Assembly (NCBI GenBank): GCA_031267375.1
Contig: JAIRZE010000076.1
Span: 1-5,182 of the forward strand
Reading direction: 5' to 3'
DNA length: 5,182 nt
Origin: Rickettsiales bacterium
GTDB taxonomy: Bacteria; Pseudomonadota; Alphaproteobacteria; Rs-D84
Below, in pieces: positions 1 to 3,509 of the stretch. The notes under the pieces are model-generated. The model was not told the DNA's origin. It saw nothing but the letters and a program-made list of their open reading frames with translations, and searched no databases. The position numbers and the translations under genes were made by a program. Each line of letters begins with the position of its first letter. Within the stretch, counting starts at the first letter, position 1.

Positions 1-53
1 CGCCCCACACCCCACACCCGACACCCACCCCCTTGAGCGGGGGGCGGGGCGGG
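1..53. repeat. GC-rich repeat-like segment at left edge
   Basis: These bases are almost entirely C on one side and G on the other (CCCCC TTGAGC GGGGGG can pair as a short hairpin around 30-46), in sharp contrast to the AT-rich sequence that follows. The G-rich half resembles the right-end array: TTGAG followed by a G run recurs at 5041-5051, and AGCGGGGG followed by CGGG recurs at 4990-5001. The segment is probably a degenerate or partial copy of the same GC-rich repeat family, cut by the window edge. Confidence 0.4.
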
Positions 54-375
54 AAACTTCGCCTTGTATGCCTGCTATTTTATATGCTTCATCCATTATT
101 TCTTTTATTTTGCCATTAAATCCGGATATGCGTTTTTGGAACATAGCGATTATATTTTCACATTTTGCAATTGATTCTTCCGCATCTTTAACATCATAAA
201 AATCATAACCGCGGCCATATTGCGAAATAATAATTTTGCAAGAATCTATTACGGCCTGCTGTTTATTTATGCTATCTTGCGCCATATCTGCAAGAATTGC
301 AATCCGCCCGGCTTTAATGCGCAAGGCGTTGATTTTTTCTTTTTTCTCGTTTTTACTGAATAAATCCAAAGTCAT
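1..375 (-). CDS. Unrecognised small helical protein, 3' end outside the window
   Basis: An ATG at 375 opens a frame that stays open for 125 codons to the left edge, so the C-terminus is missing. It is preceded by a good Shine-Dalgarno (AAGGA at 386-382, six bases before the ATG). The first ~105 residues are rich in Lys, Glu, Ile and Ala with heptad-like spacing (MTLDLFSKNEKKEKINALRI at the start), suggesting a soluble, mostly alpha-helical protein; a GRGYDFYDVKDAEES segment lies near residues 55-69. I see no signal peptide, membrane segment or catalytic motif and do not recognise a family. From about residue 108 the composition changes abruptly to Arg/Pro/Gly (RPAPRSRGWVSGVGCG), coded by the GC-rich repeat-like bases 1-53. 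The natural protein may therefore end in, or have been extended by, an inserted repeat. The gene is probably real; its function is unknown. Confidence 0.6.
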   Translation of the reverse strand, partial: MTLDLFSKNEKKEKINALRIKAGRIAILADMAQDSINKQQAVIDSCKIIISQYGRGYDFYDVKDAEESIAKCENIIAMFQKRISGFNGKIKEIMDEAYKIAGIQGEVSRPAPRSRGWVSGVGCGA

Positions 376-398
376 AATAAATCCTTGATAATACTACT

Positions 399-426
399 AT
401 GATATAATAAAAAAACAAAAATTCAA
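399..426 (-). promoter_or_regulatory. Candidate sigma-70 promoter for the leftward gene
   Basis: On the minus strand TTGAAT (426-421) and TATCAT (404-399) are separated by 16 bases, and the -10 box lies about 23 bases before the ATG at 375, leaving room for the AAGGA ribosome site. The spacer is T-rich. This is a consensus-based guess in AT-rich DNA. Confidence 0.35.
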
Positions 427-455
427 ATGATTTTTGGATGTATTCAGATGTCTTA

Positions 456-517
456 AACTCGGTGGCGATTCCCCTTCCCACAGGGAAGGGGTGGCTACGA
501 AGCGCCGGGGTAGGGGT
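456..517. repeat. CTCGGTG-type GC-rich palindromic repeat, copy 1
   Basis: The copy begins with CTCGGTGG at 458 and contains a perfect 9-bp stem, CCCCTTCCC (471-479) and GGGAAGGGG (483-491), closed by the loop ACA. Outside it, GGCG (464-467) can pair with CGCC (503-506). It ends in a run like GGGGTAGGGG. The opening CTCGGTGG..AT.CCCCTTCCCACAG is shared with 642-667, and CTCGGTG recurs at 4883-4889. GC-rich DNA in an AT-rich block, with no coding role, fits a dispersed intergenic element. Confidence 0.7.
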
Positions 518-522
518 AATAA

Positions 523-548
523 AATGTATAATATTAATGTATAATATT
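523..548. repeat. Perfect 13-bp tandem duplication
   Basis: AATGTATAATATT occurs at 523-535 and again immediately at 536-548. It lies between the first GC-rich repeat and the AT-rich inverted repeats. It contains -10-like TATAAT strings, but no convincing -35 partner or downstream gene is apparent. Confidence 0.8.
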
Positions 549-550
549 TT

Positions 551-586
551 TGTTGTATTGTTGTACTACATTACAACAATACAACA
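551..586. repeat. 15-bp perfect inverted repeat, 6-base spacer
   Basis: TGTTGTATTGTTGTA (551-565) is the exact reverse complement of 572-586, separated by CTACAT. It lies in the non-coding block downstream of the recombinase and upstream of the leftward gene. As RNA it would form a strong AT-rich hairpin; as DNA it could be a protein-binding dyad. It directly abuts the next inverted repeat. Confidence 0.8.
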
Positions 587-628
587 TTATATCGTTATAT
601 TGTTATATCGTGATATAACGATATAATG
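585..628. repeat. 16-bp perfect inverted repeat with nested 8-bp palindrome
   Basis: Bases 585-600 are the exact reverse complement of 613-628, with a 12-base spacer. Inside, GTTATATC (602-609) pairs with GATATAAC (612-619) around GT, so two alternative hairpins compete for overlapping bases. The arms share bases 585-586 with the preceding inverted repeat, giving a continuous chain of AT-rich dyads from 551 to 628. Confidence 0.8.
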
Positions 629-639
629 ATGTTAAATAA

Positions 640-689
640 AGCTCGGTGGAAAATCCCCTTCCCACAGGAAAAGGGATTTAGACCGAGCT
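640..689 (-). terminator. Hairpin after the recombinase, built on a CTCGGTG repeat (copy 2)
   Basis: The outer stem pairs AGCTCGGT (640-647) with ACCGAGCT (682-689), and the inner stem pairs AAATCCC (651-657) with GGGATTT (673-679). It begins three bases after the recombinase stop codon and, read on the minus strand, is followed by TTTATTTAA, so it could serve as an intrinsic terminator for that gene, although the T tract is interrupted. The opening CTCGGTGG and the CCCCTTCCCACAG loop side match the repeat at 458, so this is a dispersed repeat possibly acting as a terminator. Confidence 0.55.
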
Positions 690-692
690 GAC

Positions 693-1319
693 TTAACCTT
701 GGATCTTAGATTTCGTACATTCTTGAATTATCCCTTTTTCATAAATAAATTTTTCCAATGTCTTGCGGTGAACATTCAAGTCTTTTGCAACTTGCCTATG
801 GCTGATGCCGCGATTTATTTGAATGCGAATCCGCCTTTCGCTTATATGCAATTTGCTTGCGCTGAAACTGCCGTATGGCCGACCCAGCTTTTGACCGTCG
901 GCTTTTATCCGCGCGAGCGCTTCTTTGGTTCTTTGCGAGATTAAATTTCGCTCTATCTCTGCGGACAATCCGAAAGCGAAAGCCAGTACTTTGCTGGAAA
1001 TATCGGTGCCCAGCCTGTAATTGTCTTTTATGGTCCATATCTGGGCGCCGCAGCTCATACAGTGGTGAAGAATGCTCATAATCTGCAAAAGATTGCGGCC
1101 CAAGCGGGATAATTCACTGGCGATGATCAGGTCATCTTTTTGTATTTTGCGAATTAGTTTTCCAAGTTTTCGTCGCTTTAATTCGTAAGTGGAAGATATA
1201 GTCTCGCTTATCCAAGAATCAATTATGACATTTTCTGCTATGGCAAATTGTTGAATTTCAAACTTTTGATTTTCTGTGGTCTGGTGGTCAGTACTGACCC
1301 TGATGTATCCGTAAGTCAT
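693..1319 (-). CDS. Serine site-specific recombinase, Mpi-like DNA invertase
   Basis: This is a 208-residue small serine recombinase of the resolvase/invertase family, which breaks and rejoins DNA through a phosphoserine link. The start at 1319 is chosen because AAGGAG lies eight bases upstream and the protein then opens with the family's YIRVST strand; the longer frame from 1379 adds a non-conserved leader. Seen: nucleophile Ser9 with Arg7 in YIRVS; SRLGR at 71-75 supplying the active-site arginines; the long helix E helix including FAFGLSAEIERNLISQRTKE (about 114-133); the LGRP hinge at 146-149; and a C-terminal helix-turn-helix at about 160-192. The block ASELSRLGRN and the IWTIKDNYRLG stretch resemble master DNA invertases of the Mpi type, from memory rather than alignment. 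All expected catalytic features are present, so it should be active. No invertible segment flanked by long-spaced inverted repeats is visible here, so its target must lie elsewhere or be subtle. It is more AT-rich than lgt, suggesting acquisition. Confidence 0.9.
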   Translation of the reverse strand: MTYGYIRVSTDHQTTENQKFEIQQFAIAENVIIDSWISETISSTYELKRRKLGKLIRKIQKDDLIIASELSRLGRNLLQIMSILHHCMSCGAQIWTIKDNYRLGTDISSKVLAFAFGLSAEIERNLISQRTKEALARIKADGQKLGRPYGSFSASKLHISERRIRIQINRGISHRQVAKDLNVHRKTLEKFIYEKGIIQECTKSKIQG

Positions 1320-1349
1320 AATTCTCTCTCCTTTTGTTGGAATTATGAC
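1315..1349. promoter_or_regulatory. 10-bp dyad spanning recombinase start codon and ribosome site
   Basis: GTCATAATTC (1315-1324) is the exact reverse complement of GAATTATGAC (1340-1349), with 15 bases between. The proximal arm contains the ATG (1319-1317) and the spacer contains the AAGGAG (1333-1328). In mRNA this would hide the start codon in a stem; in DNA it would be an operator-like or recombination-site-like dyad. AATTATGACA recurs at 1221-1230 inside the gene. Autoregulation is inference. Confidence 0.45.
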
Positions 1350-1413
1350 AAAAGCGTAGCAGTGAATAATGAAATACAAAGTTTATTTAGAAAGTTTTTT
1401 TTTAAGTAAAACC

Positions 1414-1503
1414 TGGCGGACAGAGAGGGATTTGAACCCCCGGTGGAGTTTCCCCCACGACGGTTTTCAAGACCGTTGCAATAAACCACTCTGCCATCTG
1501 TCC
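1414..1503 (-). tRNA. tRNA-Ser (anticodon UGA)
   Basis: The minus strand folds as a class II tRNA: acceptor stem GGACAGA/TCTGTCC (1503-1497 with 1424-1418), discriminator G, and an encoded CCA at 1416-1414. The anticodon stem ACGGT/ACCGT holds the loop CTTGAAA with anticodon TGA at 1469-1467, which reads UCA-family serine codons. A long variable arm (about TGGGGGAAACTCCA) and a T-arm with GGTTCAAATCC complete the fold. It begins 18 bases after the lgt stop and lies 94 bases upstream of the recombinase start on the same strand. Confidence 0.96.
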
Positions 1504-1513
1504 GTGAAGTCAG

Positions 1514-1541
1514 ATTATAATTTATTTTTTTCTTAACGCAA
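1514..1541 (-). promoter_or_regulatory. Promoter for tRNA-Ser inside the lgt 3' end
   Basis: A perfect TATAAT -10 box (1519-1514) is preceded, after 16 bases, by TTGCGT (1541-1536), which lies in the last codons of lgt. The -10 box is ten bases before the mature tRNA 5' end, so transcription would start only a few bases upstream of it. The tRNA therefore probably has its own promoter in addition to any lgt read-through. Confidence 0.55.
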
Positions 1542-2349
1542 CTGCAAAGATTACTGCCCCTGCAATAAACATCCCTGCGCTCAATAATTGCCCCATTGTC
1601 AGGCCCCAGCTGGTCAAAAATCCTATCTGAGCGTCCGGCTGTCTGAACTGTTCCGCAAATATCCGAAACACAGCGTACAGCATTGCAAAAATCCCGGACA
1701 ATGCCCCTGTGCGCCGGCGCAAATCCGTAAACCGCCACAATATCAGCATAATTACAAAAAGGGCGACTCCTTCCAAAGCGGCTTCAAACAAAGGACTGGG
1801 GTATCGCGGAGTCAAATCTTCGGTGCCGGCAAAGACTACGCCCAGACGACTGGTAGTGGCGCGGCCCATAACCTCCATATTAATAAAGTTCGCTATTCGG
1901 CCAAAGAACAGCCCGATTGGTCCGACCACCGTCAAAGTATCCAGGATAGAAAAGGACAAATGGACAGATGGGCAAATGGACATTGACCTTTTGTCCTTTT
2001 GTCCTTTTGTCCTTTGAATAGCGAACAGAAAAACAGAAATAAGCACCCCCAACAATCCGCCGTGAAAACTCATCCCGCCGTGCCAAACCGCAAAAATCTC
2101 TAACGGATGCGCCAGAAAAAACGGCAGATTATAAAACAAGACATAGCCCAGCCGCCCGCCGATAATCGTCCCCAGAATAACCGCCGTCAACAAGTCGTCA
2201 TAGTATTTCTTGTCCTGGCTTTTACCGGTCAGCTTCTTAAACAGCCAGAATCCGACAATGAACGCCGCGATATAGGCCAAGGCATACCAGCGCACCGCCA
2301 GCGGCCCAATACTGAAAGCAACCGGAGAAATTGGATTTACAATAATCAT
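1522..2349 (-). CDS. lgt: Prolipoprotein diacylglyceryl transferase with an in-frame repeat insertion
   Basis: Lgt transfers diacylglycerol from phosphatidylglycerol to the lipobox cysteine of prolipoproteins in the inner membrane, the first step of lipoprotein maturation. The 275-residue protein has the family's multi-membrane-segment pattern. Seen: IGPLAVRWYALAYI at 14-27; RLGYVLFYN around 66-74; HGGMSFHGG at 90-98, with the expected catalytic His96; the signature GRIANFINMEVMGR at 150-163 (Arg151, Asn154, Glu159, Gly162); and FRIFAEQFRQPDAQ at 228-241. The start is supported by AAGGGA eight bases upstream. Residues about 112-133 (QRTKGQKDKRSMSICPSVHL and on), between the membrane segment after His96 and the signature, match no Lgt sequence I know and are coded by a palindromic repeat also found at 3142 and 3429. 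All key residues outside it are intact, so the protein is probably functional. It is divergent from the gene at 2416. Confidence 0.95.
   Translation of the reverse strand: MIIVNPISPVAFSIGPLAVRWYALAYIAAFIVGFWLFKKLTGKSQDKKYYDDLLTAVILGTIIGGRLGYVLFYNLPFFLAHPLEIFAVWHGGMSFHGGLLGVLISVFLFAIQRTKGQKDKRSMSICPSVHLSFSILDTLTVVGPIGLFFGRIANFINMEVMGRATTSRLGVVFAGTEDLTPRYPSPLFEAALEGVALFVIMLILWRFTDLRRRTGALSGIFAMLYAVFRIFAEQFRQPDAQIGFLTSWGLTMGQLLSAGMFIAGAVIFAVALRKK
1951..2015 (-). repeat. GGACAAA palindromic element, copy inside lgt
   Basis: Arms 1951-1982 and 1984-2015 are reverse complements at 26 of 32 positions around one central base. They consist of tandem GGACAAAA-like units (four nearly regular units in one arm). 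On the lgt coding strand the element has no stop codon and is read as about 22 codons. The part coding MSICPSVHLS corresponds to the same frame of the copy before the ferredoxin, which would read MSFCPFVHLS, so the copies are homologous and point the same way relative to their genes. Confidence 0.85.
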
Positions 2350-2361
2350 TTTTATTATCCC

Positions 2362-2390
2362 TTGATTTTTGCCTTTATTGTATTTATATT
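2362..2390 (+). promoter_or_regulatory. Promoter for the Bax-inhibitor-family gene
   Basis: TTGATT (2362-2367) and TATATT (2385-2390) are separated by 17 bases within the 66-base divergent intergenic region, giving a predicted start near 2397 and a short leader before the AAAGGAG ribosome site at 2403-2409. The opposite strand must also carry the lgt promoter; the best -10 there is a weak TACAAT, so I do not list it separately. Confidence 0.5.
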
Positions 2391-2415
2391 ATTCAAACAA
2401 ATAAAGGAGAAAATT

Positions 2416-3132
2416 ATGGCAGCGAAAAAAACAGTCGCGCCGGCAAATGACGGCCTAGGATTGTTCTTGAAACGGGTTTTTGCATTGATGTTCGGGGCGG
2501 TGGCATTGACCGCGGTCGCGACTTATGCGACTTTGATGTGGGGCCTGCCGCTGGTGTTTAATGTGTCGGGCGGGCAAATATCCGGATATTCGCCGCTGTT
2601 TTACATAGTAATGTTCGGCGCGCTGGGATTATCGCTTTGGGCCCAGGTTCGCGCATTCAGTATGAAACCTGCGACGGCGGGCGGCTTGCTGGCCTTGTAC
2701 TCTGTCGCAATGGGATTTGTAATCGCACCATTGTGCGCGGCGGCATTGTCCGTGAATCCGGCGTCCATTCTGCAAGCCTTTGTAATTTCCGCGGTAATGT
2801 TCGCGTGTATGGCGCTGTTCGGATATAAAACAGTAAAAGACTTGTCGTTTCTGGGAATATTCCTGTTTATCGGAATGATAGGATTATTGCTGGTCGGAAT
2901 GGCGTCTATGATATGGCCATTGGGCAGCACTTTTGCAACGATAGTCTGCGCCGCCGGGGTCTTGATATTCGCGCTGTTTACCGCATACGATATGCAGTTT
3001 TTGAAAAAGGCATACGCGGCGGGCGGCGACGAGACACAAAAAAATCAATTGGCGGTGCTGGGCGCATTGCATCTGTACATCAGCTTTATAGCGATGTTCC
3101 AGTATGTTCTTTCCCTGCTGAATCGCAGATAA
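2416..3132 (+). CDS. Bax inhibitor-1 / YccA-YbhL family membrane protein
   Basis: A 238-residue inner-membrane protein with about seven hydrophobic segments (roughly 20-48, 58-78, 86-110, 116-137, 144-166, 171-190 and 213-235). Seen: a short polar N-terminus, then LGLFLKRVFALMFGAVALTA, and the family's FTAYDMQFLKKAY motif with Asp192 near the sixth segment. The last segment reads LHLYISFIAMF where family members usually have LYLDFINLF, so the second conserved acidic residue is replaced by Ser223. Bacterial relatives are linked to calcium leak or to FtsH-dependent quality control, but the precise role is not settled and cannot be read from this sequence. The start at 2416 has AAAGGAG six bases upstream and excludes an upstream extension that would run antisense through lgt. 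It is divergent from lgt and heads a same-strand run with the ferredoxin and glycyl-tRNA synthetase genes. Confidence 0.88.
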   Translation: MAAKKTVAPANDGLGLFLKRVFALMFGAVALTAVATYATLMWGLPLVFNVSGGQISGYSPLFYIVMFGALGLSLWAQVRAFSMKPATAGGLLALYSVAMGFVIAPLCAAALSVNPASILQAFVISAVMFACMALFGYKTVKDLSFLGIFLFIGMIGLLLVGMASMIWPLGSTFATIVCAAGVLIFALFTAYDMQFLKKAYAAGGDETQKNQLAVLGALHLYISFIAMFQYVLSLLNRR

Positions 3133-3141
3133 ATAAACAAA

Positions 3142-3201
3142 GGACAAATGGACAAAAGGCCAAATGGACAAATGTCCTTTTGCCCATTTGTACATCTGTC
3201 C
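3142..3201 (+). repeat. GGACAAA palindromic element, spacer copy before ferredoxin
   Basis: Arms 3142-3170 and 3173-3201 are reverse complements at 24 of 29 positions around AA. The element fills most of the 93-base spacer between the upstream stop codon and the ferredoxin start. With its flanks (TAAATAAA at the upstream stop, CATAAAAAA and CGGAG downstream) it parallels the spacer at 3421-3509. It could act as an mRNA processing or stabilising hairpin; no T tract follows, so it is not an obvious terminator. Confidence 0.85.
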
Positions 3202-3203
3202 AT

Positions 3204-3221
3204 AAAAAAACGGAGTTTTTT
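3204..3221 (+). promoter_or_regulatory. Shine-Dalgarno in the loop of an A/T hairpin (ferredoxin)
   Basis: AAAAAAACGGAGTTTTTT places the ribosome site CGGAG (3211-3215) exactly between an A7 and a T6 run, ten bases before the ATG at 3226. The runs can pair as a weak stem presenting CGGAG as the loop. The same arrangement precedes the glycyl-tRNA synthetase. Confidence 0.6.
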
Positions 3222-3225
3222 AACT

Positions 3226-3423
3226 ATGGCTTATAAAATAGATCCGAATAAATGCATCGGCTGTCATACTTGTATGGGAATCTGCCCGGTTATGGCGATT
3301 TCCGCAGACGGCGCAAAATGCAAAATTGACCCGGCAAAGTGCATATCGTGCGGAACTTGTGCGACAGTATGCCCGGTAATGGCGATTGCTGTTGATGTTC
3401 CGGCACCAAATCCAGCAAAATAA
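3226..3423 (+). CDS. Clostridial-type 2[4Fe-4S] ferredoxin
   Basis: A 65-residue cytoplasmic low-potential electron carrier. Two CxxCxxCxxxCP motifs are complete: Cys10, 13, 16 and 20, and Cys39, 42, 45 and 49, each followed by Pro (21 and 50) and VMAI, giving two [4Fe-4S] clusters in the pseudo-symmetric fold. Cys32 is an extra cysteine between them. The length is typical of clostridial-type ferredoxins, and the Ala/Pro-rich tail (VPAPNPAK) is probably disordered. I chose 3226 because CGGAG lies ten bases upstream and the MAYKIDPNKC start is typical; an upstream ATG at 3148 would prepend 26 residues coded by the palindromic repeat. No partner oxidoreductase is encoded nearby. Such ferredoxins usually serve anaerobic metabolism (for example pyruvate:ferredoxin oxidoreductase or hydrogenase), which is inference here. 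The gene is bracketed by near-identical spacers, as though it were a removable unit. Confidence 0.95.
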   Translation: MAYKIDPNKCIGCHTCMGICPVMAISADGAKCKIDPAKCISCGTCATVCPVMAIAVDVPAPNPAK

Positions 3424-3428
3424 ATAAA

Positions 3429-3487
3429 AGACAAAAGGTCAAATGGACAGATGAACAATGTCCTTTTGCCCATTTGTCCATCTGTCC
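3429..3487 (+). repeat. GGACAAA palindromic element, spacer copy before glycyl-tRNA synthetase
   Basis: Arms 3429-3457 and 3459-3487 are reverse complements at about 21 of 29 positions around one base. The right arm plus leader (3459-3506) matches 3173-3221 with one substitution (at 3479 versus 3192-3193) and differences only in the lengths of the A and T runs. The left arms differ more, so the right half is the conserved half. Confidence 0.85.
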
Positions 3488-3489
3488 AT

Positions 3490-3507
3490 AAAAAACGGAG
3501 TTTTTTT
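3490..3507 (+). promoter_or_regulatory. Shine-Dalgarno in the loop of an A/T hairpin (glycyl-tRNA synthetase)
   Basis: AAAAAACGGAGTTTTTTT: an A6 run, CGGAG at 3496-3500, then a T7 run, nine bases before the ATG at 3510. It is the same layout as 3204-3221, within a longer duplicated leader. Confidence 0.6.
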
Positions 3508-3509
3508 CT

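Noticed and set aside
438..626. Plus-strand frame of 62 codons across the AT-rich palindromes
   Set aside because: It consists of the translated GC-rich repeat followed by inverted repeats giving a monotonous Ile/Tyr/Val string, with no ribosome site and no protein-like composition.
551..628. Invertible promoter segment controlled by the nearby recombinase
   Set aside because: Spacers of 6 and 12 bases are far too short for a serine-invertase flip; these are hairpins or binding dyads at most.
1320..1379. N-terminal extension of the recombinase from an ATG at 1379
   Set aside because: The added 20 residues are not family-like, and the ATG at 1319 has a strong AAGGAG at ideal spacing followed by the conserved YIRVST start.
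1414..1503. tRNA-Ser as the attachment site of an integrated element
   Set aside because: No duplicated tRNA 3' fragment is visible in the window, and the nearby recombinase is a small serine invertase type, not a tyrosine integrase.
1951..2015. GGACAAAA units as a CRISPR array or simple microsatellite
   Set aside because: Units are contiguous 8-mers without unique spacers, and the two arms form a palindrome shared with two other loci, so a dispersed palindromic element fits better.
2107..2415. N-terminal extension of the Bax-inhibitor-family gene from 2107
   Set aside because: It would run antisense through the 5' end of lgt; AAAGGAG and an ATG at 2416 give a normal family start.
3142..3201. 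Rho-independent terminator between the plus-strand genes
   Set aside because: The long imperfect stem is followed by an A run on the plus strand, and the T run comes only after the ribosome site; this is not terminator geometry.
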